Of a DNA stretch of 64,000 nt, positions 1 to 9,282 are shown piece by piece. Position numbers and translations under genes: made by a program. Under the pieces are notes generated by a model. It was not told the origin of the DNA. It saw only the letters and a program-made list of their open reading frames with translations, and did not search any database. Each line of letters starts with the position of its first letter. The first letter of the stretch is position 1. Origin of the DNA: Tritrichomonas musculus. Lineage: Eukaryota; Parabasalia; Tritrichomonadida; Tritrichomonadidae. The stretch covers positions 372,001-436,000 of the forward strand of contig JAPFFF010000016.1 in assembly GCA_039105265.1 (NCBI GenBank), written 5' to 3'.

Positions 1-829
1 GGAACAAAGATGACTCATTTTCAAATGATTCAGGTAAAGATTCAGAAGTCTCTTTTGTACACTTGGTTTTAGGGACACACGGTGGACAATTAGTAGTATG
101 AAATAAGTCTCTGACCATAGTTTTTACACGATTCGTTGTGACTGGACCTAAATTCTTATTGATCTGCTTCAAAAAATGATTAGGAGCTGATGAAATCGGA
201 CTAATGGCTAAATTTGAATTCACTTTAGTTAAATTTTGAACTTGCTTATTTGGCTCAATTTCTTTTGCTGGACTTGGAATTTTTTCCTTAATCATAGGTT
301 TTAAAACATTCAATCCTTCTTTGTAAAGATATTTAAATCGGTTTTTAATAGCTACTTCTGATCGCCCAGGAAAGAGATTTTTCATTGATTTCCAATGAGA
401 AGGAGTTTGCAAAAAATTAAAAATCAGCAATTGATCCTCTTCTGAAGTCCACTCGCTATTGGTGATCTCTGGACTTAAGTAGTTTATGTAACGATCTTTG
501 CATTGCCTCGGGGTTCTTTGCTTATTGATTGGTGATTGTTTCGTCAGTTCGGCTGAAATTTTGTTCCAATCCTGATCGCCATATGTTGAAACAAGGTTTA
601 TTAATATTTCGTCTTCTTCTGGTGAAAATCTCATTCGAATTTTCTTTTTTTTATTAGATTTCGAATTGTCATTTTGCTGACCATTATATGGCTGTAAACA
701 TGTGAACAATGGTTTTTTTAGGCTCTTTTTATTAAATAATTTTTGAAAACTTTTGGAATAGTTGAAATTAGGTGCAAATTGGAGATTAATATTTCCAGGG
801 TTAATTTGCGCGTTCATTTCGGTAATCAT
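1..829 (-). CDS. Myb-type DNA-binding protein (two Myb repeats), C-terminus cut by window edge
   Basis: Likely a nuclear sequence-specific DNA-binding protein. Translating the minus strand from the ATG at 829 gives 276 open codons that run off the left edge, so the C-terminus is missing. A basic stretch (about residues 58-66, KSNKKKKIR) precedes two Myb/SANT repeats. Repeat 1 is about 66-118, with W88 and the signature RTPRQCKDRY at 105-114. Repeat 2 is about 124-172, with W127 and W146 and the ending AIKNRFKYL. The PRQCKDRY and IKNRF motifs are the third-helix signatures of R2R3-type Mybs. Trichomonads have a large expanded family of such small Myb proteins acting as transcription regulators (family knowledge). 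The tail beyond residue 175 is polar with no domain I recognise. The 5' neighbour is a 1.2 kb AT-rich spacer. The target genes are unknown. Confidence 0.85.
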   Translation of the reverse strand, partial: MITEMNAQINPGNINLQFAPNFNYSKSFQKLFNKKSLKKPLFTCLQPYNGQQNDNSKSNKKKKIRMRFSPEEDEILINLVSTYGDQDWNKISAELTKQSPINKQRTPRQCKDRYINYLSPEITNSEWTSEEDQLLIFNFLQTPSHWKSMKNLFPGRSEVAIKNRFKYLYKEGLNVLKPMIKEKIPSPAKEIEPNKQVQNLTKVNSNLAISPISSAPNHFLKQINKNLGPVTTNRVKTMVRDLFHTTNCPPCVPKTKCTKETSESLPESFENESSLF

Positions 830-2006
830 GAGTTTTTGATTGAATAATAGATAATCGAAAATTTTTTATAAAAATTTAATTGATCCAACTGACAATTTTG
901 AATGTTTTCATTTTGAATGCTTTAATTTTTAACTTTTACGATCAACAATTTTCTTTGCATTTTGATCAGAAGCATAGAAAAAGAGATATAAATTTCAGAA
1001 AAATAAAATGAAAACTTCATTGAAAAGTAATAAATTATTTTATTATGCTATATTTATCTGTATCATATTTTTTCCCTGATTCATAAAAGCATAAACCTAA
1101 TTTAAATTATTATGACATAAATTAACATAAATTTTTGAATTTATCAAACTAATTAACACCAAACTTTCCAGATATATATCTTGGTTAATCAAATACCATG
1201 ACAGCAAAATCCGCTTTTGGTAGCAAAAAGAATATTTTGATATAAATTACATTTTTTTTTTTTAATTTTTTATTAAAGTATTTTATAAACAATTTATAAT
1301 ATTTTATTTATCAATATATAAACAAATCACCAAATTTTAAAGCCAAAAATACAATTTTCAACAAGATATTTATAAATGAAATTAAAATCATTTTTTTTAC
1401 AATTTTTGATAATTATTTTTATTCTCAGAAAATTTAAATACTACACTTACAATTAAATTGAAATTGTATTATATTGATAACTACCCATTTATATTTATTT
1501 TAAAATTATAAATAATATACTAAATCATATAAATTATTTAAATTATGCATAAAATCATTTTGAAACCTATTTATTAATGAAGAAAATATAGTTTATTTTG
1601 AATAGGAGATTCAAATAAAAAACCCAGGTTTATGAAGAAAAACTTTTTCAATAGTTTATGTTTCAAAATTCTTTATTACAGAACAAACAATATACCGAAA
1701 AAGTTTACGTTTTTGTCCTCATAAATAGATTCTTCTCCTCTTCTTTAAGTGTACTAAGAATTTTTATTTGCGCATTTTTTTTTTAATTTTAAGAAAAGTT
1801 CTGCCTTTTATGAAGATTTGCCTAAAATAATCCAAATATAAAAAATGCAATTGGGCGAGTCTAAAGCCGACTTGCTTAAGTGTGCCTTAAAACTAGGTTA
1901 AAAGTAGATATTATCTATAAACATTTCTTTTAAAGAAATAAAATAAGAAAAAAAAATCAATTTTAAATAAAACCTCAATAAAAAGAAAAGAAAAAAAATA
2001 TTATAA
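830..2006. other. AT-rich spacer with one interspersed repeat
   Basis: No convincing gene. It lies upstream of the Myb gene and downstream of the gene at 2007-3377. Apart from the repeat at 1451-1631 it holds only A/T tracts. Confidence 0.6.
1451..1631. repeat. Interspersed repeat, copy 1 (about 180 bp)
   Basis: Closely similar to 49901-50082 in the same orientation, roughly 90% identical by eye. Shared landmarks are TATTATATTGATAAC near the start, then AATTATGCATAAAATCAT, then ATTAATGAAGAAAATATAG and TTTTGAATAGGAG near the end. I found no clear terminal inverted repeats or target duplication, so the element class is unknown. Confidence 0.75.
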
Positions 2007-3377
2007 TTATCTCCTTCTGACAAATGCTCCAGGAGGGAGTAAAAACTGGTCAGGCGATAATTCATGCAAATCTACGTCAAATGTGAATTGCATCACTTGA
2101 ATTGGATGTGGAGGCTTCAAACCACAAGGAACTGACGTTGAAGACACAATAATATCATAATTTTTATAATTTGGTAGAATATCCTCATTTATATTGGTGA
2201 CACCAGCAGTCGATTCTGATAGGATGATAGCTGGCCAATCTTTGTCAGATGGAGTTCCGTAAATAATTTCGCTCTCATCAACATTATGCTGCGTGTTACT
2301 AATTAAGTCATAAGGAACCATTTTGCAATTTTTGGCCAAGTAACTGGATATTGATCGAGCAGAATTACCAAAATGCGTTGGATAACTGTCATCGACGAGG
2401 AGAGCTGTTTTTCCTGGATAACAATTGAAATTTTTTGCATTCGATTTGACTTCAACACATATAATTGAAGATCCTAATTTCTTTTTGGTTCTTTCGGCGA
2501 TTTGCTTATATGAATCTTGTGGTCCTAAATGAGCATAAATTATGACATCTGCTTGCTGACATAAAATATAGCTTGGATGAGCAGTTATTTCATCTCCAAA
2601 GGTGAAATCATCACAAGCAAAAACAACAAGATGGGATTCGTAAAAACACGGAAGTGAATTAAAGCCAACAAAAAAGATTAAGTTAAAATCATCATTTCGG
2701 AGAGCTTCAGATGAAAATTGTTCGAAATCATAGATGAAATATATCTGATAGCCACTTTCAAGTAATTTTTCGATTGTTTGGATTTCATGTCGACGTTTGA
2801 AGTAATGTTTATACATTTCGTAATCTTTCAAATCTTTAATAAAGAAGAAATAATCAACTTTAGAATCTTTTGATGTAAAGAGGGCAAGGGGGCCAGGCAT
2901 TGCAATTACTGGTTTAATACCACCACTTTTATAGAATTCTAGCATTTTAAGTATAATTGGAATGTCAAATTGAGTGGATGAGAAAAAAGAAACTAATGCT
3001 TTTGGAGGTGGCAAACGTATCGTTTCTAAACCATGAGTAATAACAGAACAATCCATAGCTATTACTTCAGCAGTAGCAAATAAATATTGTGGACTTGTAA
3101 CTGAAAGTGGTGAGAAAATACATTTGTCTAGCGACTTATATTCTTTAAAAGAGGCTTTATATGGATATGAATTATAAATATCTATTCCTTTGGGATATAA
3201 TTCACCAGATAAAGGTTGCGGATAAAGAACTAAATTCTGTAATGTGTCATAATTATTTGAATGATGAAGTTCTAAAAAACAGGCGACTTCATATCTATCA
3301 TCCGATCTATATAACTTATTAAAAAGATGAAAAGCACTGATATCAGCTCCAATTATGGCTATTCTTGTTCGACTCAT
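2007..3377 (-). CDS. COG2403 / cyclic-2,3-diphosphoglycerate-synthetase-like protein lacking the P-loop
   Basis: The 456-residue protein follows the plan of the prokaryotic COG2403 family (predicted GTPase, related to archaeal cyclic 2,3-diphosphoglycerate synthetase). It has an N-terminal nucleotide-binding-like start (IAIIGADISAFHLFN, 6-20), then YEVACF, and LSGELYPKGIDIY (56-68), matching the family's LAG-x-LYP-x-GIPIY segment. Later come the PGKTALLVDD-x-PTH segment (321-334), matching GKRVLVVEDGPTLTH, and a final YDIIVSSTSVPCGL block (407-420), where the family has AVVIGTPIDL. The family's G-x4-GK-[ST] P-loop should fall near 124-140, but this stretch (KALVSFFSSTQFDIP) has no GK[ST]. ATP/GTP hydrolysis by the classical mechanism is therefore doubtful. 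No signal peptide or membrane segment is seen, so it is probably cytosolic. It is divergent in orientation from the gene starting at 3999. The assignment is from remembered family motifs. The alternative is an unrelated Rossmann-fold protein. Confidence 0.6.
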   Translation of the reverse strand: MSRTRIAIIGADISAFHLFNKLYRSDDRYEVACFLELHHSNNYDTLQNLVLYPQPLSGELYPKGIDIYNSYPYKASFKEYKSLDKCIFSPLSVTSPQYLFATAEVIAMDCSVITHGLETIRLPPPKALVSFFSSTQFDIPIILKMLEFYKSGGIKPVIAMPGPLALFTSKDSKVDYFFFIKDLKDYEMYKHYFKRRHEIQTIEKLLESGYQIYFIYDFEQFSSEALRNDDFNLIFFVGFNSLPCFYESHLVVFACDDFTFGDEITAHPSYILCQQADVIIYAHLGPQDSYKQIAERTKKKLGSSIICVEVKSNAKNFNCYPGKTALLVDDSYPTHFGNSARSISSYLAKNCKMVPYDLISNTQHNVDESEIIYGTPSDKDWPAIILSESTAGVTNINEDILPNYKNYDIIVSSTSVPCGLKPPHPIQVMQFTFDVDLHELSPDQFLLPPGAFVRRR

Positions 3378-3998
3378 TAAAATTTTGACTTTTTAAAAAG
3401 TTCCACTTTTTAAATTCAAATCATAAATAAAAAAAATTAGAATTCTCTCTTTTTCTCAGATATTTTTATTTTTATTTTATAATATTTCAACCTTAATATT
3501 TATAAAAATCACTAATACTTCATTATATAATTTTATATATAATTAAATATAGAGGATATTTGAATTATATATTTTTGTAAAAAAAAACTTTTTACGAAAA
3601 GGTGATTTATTTACCATAACGATTAACCATCAAACACACAGAAAAAAACAATAAACTTAAAAAACAATAAATTTCCATTAAAAATATTAAAAAATTAATA
3701 TTAAAATAGAATAAATTCAAACTAAATTAAATATTAAATGCAAAAAAGTATTTTATTAAATAAAATATCTAAAATATATTAATATATTTATATATATTTT
3801 TAAATTTTAAATATTGATTCTGGATTAACAAAAAGTTTTCAAATTATATACAAATTATTAGAATTTTTCAGAAAAAAAAAAAAGATATAATTTCATTCAA
3901 AATTTTCATTTACATTTTGAAAAAACCACGAAATAAAGTTAACAAAAATTGTATTACTATTTGAATAACCATTAAAATTTTCAACTTTTCTTAAGAAG
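3378..3998. other. Shared upstream region of two divergent genes
   Basis: 621 bp of AT-rich sequence between divergent start codons. It must hold both promoters, but I recognise no specific element. No ORF of note. Confidence 0.5.
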
Positions 3999-6900
3999 AT
4001 GAGAGTAGAGGATTTAGGTTCAGGGCCTATTGTACAAGGCCCGAACACTGACACCTCATTAGCAGCCGCAAACCCCAAAAAGATCAGGCTTTTTACTTTC
4101 TTATCTATCCTTCAATTAAATACACAAAAAATACGATTTATATCAAATTTTGCTATATTTTTTTCAATTTTTCAGATTCTTTACATTTCATTTTGGCCCC
4201 ATCTTAACCTAACTCGAACAGATAATAATAACAAATATGATTATATTCGGGATCCACCCAATTATGAAGAATATTTAACCAACATCTTATTTTTTTATAC
4301 ATTTAATGACACTTCAAACGACATATACATATACCCTTTGGCTATAAATATCATTGGAAATATTTTCTTTTTCATATCACTTGTCAGTTTCTGTCTCTTT
4401 TATTTTAAACGAATTATCAATTTTCAATTATTTTTATGCTTCAATTTTTTTGTCAGATTTATATGTCCCATTTATATAGCTCCACTTGGCTTTCAAACAG
4501 GCTGGTTTATACTGAAAGTATTACGCATGAAAGATCTTGATCAAAATGATTCAGATTCAAAGCAAACGATAACGATATGCACAGTATTAATAGTTTTAAA
4601 TTTTATTTTATATGCCATTATTATTACCATGACGATTTTGACCAACTTTTTCAATTCCAATTCAATTATGATTGTTGACACTCACACAATTTTATTTGAG
4701 GGCACATTCAAATCCTGTTTGATGCTAATTCCGACGGTTATTTTATTTTTTTCAAATGTTCTTCCACTTTTTCACACAAACCTCCATCATCTGGCGGTTA
4801 TTTTTCATGGCATCTTTTGTATTTGTATGGCTATTTGGTCGTTCTGGCTTCCCTATGGAAAAGTGAAAATGAACGGTTTTGTCGCATCGGCATGTGTGAC
4901 GATGCTTGTTTCTGACGTTATTTGTTTCACTCCGATAAATTCTGAGTGGTATCGTTATGTTATCGTTCTCATCTGTTTTGCCGTTTTTTACTTTGTGATG
5001 AACTTTTTCATAGATCTTCGAATCAAGTCGATTCTGAAGTCAACAAGGACGAACAAGGAGAAAGACAAGAAGAAAACTGAGATCAACGACGAGTCAACTG
5101 AGAATGACGACTACAACCACAAGAGCACAAACAAGTCATCGTCACGCTCAAAGCACCAAGTTTTCGGCGACCCTGAGAACGAACTCTCTGAATATGAAGA
5201 CATGCCGATTTCGAGGATTTTGTTTGTCTTGCGAACAGCGATGATTACGAGGAATGAACTTTTTCTGGACGGGAAGTTGTTGGACTTGATTGGATCGAAA
5301 GCTATGGATGATATTGACAAGGTTCGTTTGGGCTGTTTGATATGTCATTTTCCTGACTTTCAACCGTTTTTCTTTGCACTTTTGATGAGCCTTAAACGTG
5401 CCCGACTTCTTCCTTTCATTCGCGAGTTCCAACTTTTTCAATTGAGGTATTTTGAGAGCAGCTGTCACCCTGATTCAAAAATTGAAGGACTCGAAGATAT
5501 CGTCCGCGAATCGTCCTCATTGAGCATCTATCTTCGGTCCAACTGGCGGATCATTGAAGCTCGTCAAAAGAGGAAAATTGAGAAAGAACAAGAAGAAGGT
5601 GAAGTGGAGCATTCAAAATTGAAGATGAAGTCAAACATGTTTTCATCCTTCGACCGTTTATCACGGTTGGTGTCTAACTGCCAAAGCAAGTGGGAAGCGA
5701 TGATAAGTTTCTATCCAAACAACATTCAAATTGCAGACGGTTATACCCACTTTTTGATAGAATGTTTAGGCGATTATATCTCTGCATCTGAATGGAAGAC
5801 TGTTTCGGTTTTATTACAAGAAGGTAAAACACATAAGTTCAATCCAGCAACGGTTTCTTTCTTGCGATCATTTCCACACTACGTCGACCAAATCTATCCT
5901 AAACGTTCTCTTATGAAAGGGTTTGACGACATTGACAATTATCACAAAATTGAGAACATTGGCAGTTTGATTGAAATGCCGGAAGCGAGGATGGAATTCC
6001 AGAGATCGACCAACACATCCTACCCTATTTCAATCTACTTTTTCTGTGCTCTATCGGTCATTTCACTTTTGTTTATTGTCATTTTTTGGCTTTATGGAAT
6101 TTTGACATTTAGCCACTTTGAACACATAACTGAAAGCATGCATTACATTACAAATATCGGACTCTTATCACAACAAATATCTAAGAGCTTCATTAATGCC
6201 ATCTTCGATTATGGCCAGCTTGAATCGGTCTCTGTTGTTCCGACTCCTGATGAGATTTTTGACACTCTTTATGCGAACAATTATAGCGATCGTGTTGACA
6301 CGCGTGAAGCGCCATCATTGATCCAATTTAACGGCGATTACAAGGCACAACTTGCACTTTCTTGTGAGCAAGGAATGGGCTTTGTTGACTTCTTGCATCG
6401 ATCAACATTGGAACAAATAGAGAAAGGCAATAAATTCCAAGTTGTTTTGAACACTTTTTATGACAACACGAGATTGAGTACTTATTATTTATCCAAGAAC
6501 GAATCGATCTCGTCTACTTCTAATCTTCAATCCTTATTAATATCGTACTTTACATATTACTTTACAATGTCTTATGATTATAACTATTCATTCATTGATG
6601 ATACTGACTGTTATCACGCAACTTTCGCTGGTGCTCGCGTTCTTGAAAGAATCGACTTGATTTCGCAGTCGATTCTAGAAAACAACGAGATATTATTGAA
6701 AGATAATGACTTTTTTTTTTCAACTGATCTTTATATAATATCTGTTGTTTATTTGCTTATTTCGGTTATTTTTGTTTGGATCGACTTTTTCTTTATCATT
6801 CGAAATTTTCAGAGAACAATCAATTCACTTTTGTACTTTCAAAAAGAAGCCATTCAAAAAGCTTCAAATCCGTTAATTACATTATTTGATGAAACACCGG

Positions 6901-8954
6901 AAGTTGATGCACAGACCAACATTAGAAACTTTGTAATAATATCAATGATATTTTCTACAATTATCAATCTTGTTCTCTTTTGTTTAATTATTTGTTTTCA
7001 CTTCATTTATGCCAAATATCGATACAATTTCAAGTCACTTTCTGAGCTCATTCATTATTACTCACTGGAGACTTCACAAGTGATTGAAGTATTGTACACA
7101 GTAATGGCAGCGAACACTTTTGGAAGAGTTGTTCCTTCTGTTGATCAAAAATATAAAGACAAGCTTTCCGCAAATTTGGAGAAAATAATCAAAACTCACC
7201 AGAAATGTTGGAGCTATTCAATCCGAGGTGACTGTGGCGTTAATGCGAAAAGGGTCACTTTTATCAATGATCTTAAAAATAGAGAAAAATGCCCTGATTT
7301 GCCTAACAAAACAACACATGAGTTATATGGCTGTTTATCTGAAGAATCTGGATTTAACTTGTTCATTGATTTGACGGACAGTTTGAAGTCATCGATAACC
7401 GATCCTTTCATCTTAAAAAGTGAGATATTCATTGAATACATCCACTTTGCTTTGAGTCATCTTTATTACGATGTGAGCCAATTTTCAAGTTTCCTTCAAA
7501 CCATCGCCGATGAGAAAGAAGAAGAATACGAGAAAAGCATTAATGTTTTTGGAGCGGTTTCTATCGTTGTTGCCTTTTTTCTTGTCTGTTTGAATATTTA
7601 TATCTTTGTGAGAATTCGCGGGATTTTCAAGCTTCTCTTCGCTTTCGTTTCAAGGGTTTCACCGGCTGATTTGGTGACCAACAGTGAACTGATGTATTCA
7701 ATTTTGGGCATCAAAAACTTGAACAAAAGTGTCATTGAAAATAGCGGCATTTCATTCTTAGTTCAAGAGTCGTCAAATCCTATCGTCTTTCTTGATCGTG
7801 CCGGTTTAATTGAATTCGTAAATAGAGCTTTTTCAAGCACATTTTCTTACGAAGCAAACTTCATCGTTGGCCAGCCGATATCAACCTTGATTGACGACGA
7901 ATCGTCCCTTTATTACCTCGACACACTGAAGTTCTTCGAGACGAGGCAGACTGAGAGCAAGACGATACAGTGCAAGAAGGGAAACGGCAACAAAATCTCA
8001 TTTGACATCACATTCATTCCGATCCACAATTCGAAGGAGAAACAGAAGCTCTTCAAGAAGAACGAGTCGAACAACTTTGAGCAAGATGAGAGCGATGGTG
8101 AAAGTGAAGTCAAAGACACGTTTGTCAACCGCATTGCCTTAATTTTCGTTGAGAAAACTTCCGAAAAAAACTTGGAGAAAAAATGTAACCACATGAAAAG
8201 TTTCACTCAGAAAATTATGAACAAGGTCTATCCCCCGGCTCTCAATTTATTCAATGAGGGCTCTCTAAAAGTGTGCTCCGTGTGCGCTATCAAACTGCCA
8301 AACAACGTTACACGTGACAACTCATTCACAAGATTGTTGGTACAGAGAACACACGTCTACAAAATGCTCTTTGAAAAGCTCTCCGTCTTCCCGCTCTTGG
8401 TTCCACTGGACGTTAAAAACGGAATCTTCATGGCGGTTGGCTGTAAGAAAGATGACCCAACAGAATTGGCCATTGAATGCCTCAATTTCGCCTTCAACGT
8501 GATCGACGAATTGAACGCATTGACAATGAAGCATCAGACTAACGTACACATCGGAACTTACTTCGCCGCGGTCGAAACTGGCGGCGAAATCGTCGTCAAT
8601 TGGTCCGGAAATGAGACTAAGAAGCTGCTCTACTCTGGAGAGCTCGTCGAGCGAGCTTTGAAGGTCCTGGATAACGCAAGCTTGGCCGGAACAATTTGCA
8701 TGTCAAAGAAGACATACGAGTTCATAATGCAGCACGATTACGCTTTCTATGAGAAGGAGATCGAAGAGGAAATTGGCGGAAGTAAGTCTATCTTCACAGT
8801 CGAGTCAAATAACGAACCGTCGGCCAGAGTCTCGTTCAAAACTAGCAGCTTCCTTGGCGACAATGGATCAGAGAACGAGTCCAACAATTCGAACAATTCT
8901 TCAAACTTGATTGAGAAATTGAGGGAAGAATTGATGGATACTAATGAGGACTAA
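3999..8954 (+). CDS. Large multipass membrane protein with PAS domain and degenerate class III cyclase-fold domain
   Basis: 1651 residues. Several hydrophobic helices fill about residues 35-340, followed by a charged cytosolic loop (about 345-385) and a helical region. Further membrane helices lie near 670-700, 905-935, 977-1005 and 1180-1207. A PAS domain is at about 1248-1350 (ISFLVQESSNPIVFLDRAG). A C-terminal domain at about 1415-1605 follows the class III adenylyl/guanylyl cyclase plan (YPPALNLF lead-in, HIGTYFAAVETGGEIV, final YEFIM). This architecture matches the large trichomonad family annotated as adenylate/guanylate cyclases. The metal-binding Asp positions look lost: the usual F-x-D-I-x-x-F segment reads CAIKLPN, and the usual GDC segment reads KNGIF. 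It may sense or scaffold rather than make cyclic nucleotide. The tail is rich in Asn/Ser. The ATG at 3999 is the first in frame. GC content rises toward the 3' end. Confidence 0.75.
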   Translation: MRVEDLGSGPIVQGPNTDTSLAAANPKKIRLFTFLSILQLNTQKIRFISNFAIFFSIFQILYISFWPHLNLTRTDNNNKYDYIRDPPNYEEYLTNILFFYTFNDTSNDIYIYPLAINIIGNIFFFISLVSFCLFYFKRIINFQLFLCFNFFVRFICPIYIAPLGFQTGWFILKVLRMKDLDQNDSDSKQTITICTVLIVLNFILYAIIITMTILTNFFNSNSIMIVDTHTILFEGTFKSCLMLIPTVILFFSNVLPLFHTNLHHLAVIFHGIFCICMAIWSFWLPYGKVKMNGFVASACVTMLVSDVICFTPINSEWYRYVIVLICFAVFYFVMNFFIDLRIKSILKSTRTNKEKDKKKTEINDESTENDDYNHKSTNKSSSRSKHQVFGDPENELSEYEDMPISRILFVLRTAMITRNELFLDGKLLDLIGSKAMDDIDKVRLGCLICHFPDFQPFFFALLMSLKRARLLPFIREFQLFQLRYFESSCHPDSKIEGLEDIVRESSSLSIYLRSNWRIIEARQKRKIEKEQEEGEVEHSKLKMKSNMFSSFDRLSRLVSNCQSKWEAMISFYPNNIQIADGYTHFLIECLGDYISASEWKTVSVLLQEGKTHKFNPATVSFLRSFPHYVDQIYPKRSLMKGFDDIDNYHKIENIGSLIEMPEARMEFQRSTNTSYPISIYFFCALSVISLLFIVIFWLYGILTFSHFEHITESMHYITNIGLLSQQISKSFINAIFDYGQLESVSVVPTPDEIFDTLYANNYSDRVDTREAPSLIQFNGDYKAQLALSCEQGMGFVDFLHRSTLEQIEKGNKFQVVLNTFYDNTRLSTYYLSKNESISSTSNLQSLLISYFTYYFTMSYDYNYSFIDDTDCYHATFAGARVLERIDLISQSILENNEILLKDNDFFFSTDLYIISVVYLLISVIFVWIDFFFIIRNFQRTINSLLYFQKEAIQKASNPLITLFDETPEVDAQTNIRNFVIISMIFSTIINLVLFCLIICFHFIYAKYRYNFKSLSELIHYYSLETSQVIEVLYTVMAANTFGRVVPSVDQKYKDKLSANLEKIIKTHQKCWSYSIRGDCGVNAKRVTFINDLKNREKCPDLPNKTTHELYGCLSEESGFNLFIDLTDSLKSSITDPFILKSEIFIEYIHFALSHLYYDVSQFSSFLQTIADEKEEEYEKSINVFGAVSIVVAFFLVCLNIYIFVRIRGIFKLLFAFVSRVSPADLVTNSELMYSILGIKNLNKSVIENSGISFLVQESSNPIVFLDRAGLIEFVNRAFSSTFSYEANFIVGQPISTLIDDESSLYYLDTLKFFETRQTESKTIQCKKGNGNKISFDITFIPIHNSKEKQKLFKKNESNNFEQDESDGESEVKDTFVNRIALIFVEKTSEKNLEKKCNHMKSFTQKIMNKVYPPALNLFNEGSLKVCSVCAIKLPNNVTRDNSFTRLLVQRTHVYKMLFEKLSVFPLLVPLDVKNGIFMAVGCKKDDPTELAIECLNFAFNVIDELNALTMKHQTNVHIGTYFAAVETGGEIVVNWSGNETKKLLYSGELVERALKVLDNASLAGTICMSKKTYEFIMQHDYAFYEKEIEEEIGGSKSIFTVESNNEPSARVSFKTSSFLGDNGSENESNNSNNSSNLIEKLREELMDTNED

Positions 8955-9282
8955 CTATTGTTATTATTATTGTTTATATTATATTTGGTAAATTATTATA
9001 TTATTATATTATTAATTTTTTTTTTTTTTTTTTTTTGTTTTGGTTTGTGAAAATGAAAAGTTTGTTGATATAATTGAAGAAAATTTAAATATATATATTT
9101 TTTTTTTCTCCAATTATGTGCAAAGATTAAAAATGATATTATTGGTTCTTTTATGATTATTTGATTGCTATCTGGATATAACAACTATAATAATGAAATA
9201 CAATTTTTTTTTTTTTTTTATAAAAGGTATAATTATAGTAATTCTAAAAAAGTATCAATATTATTTTTGAACAAAATTTTAA
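8955..9282. other. Convergent intergenic spacer with poly-T tracts
   Basis: 328 bp between two convergent genes. It contains T runs near 9016-9036 and 9204-9219 and presumably both 3' UTRs. No gene seen. Confidence 0.5.

Noticed and set aside
3893-4078. Minus-strand ORF overlapping the start of the cyclase-like gene
   Set aside because: Antisense shadow of the larger gene's first codons.
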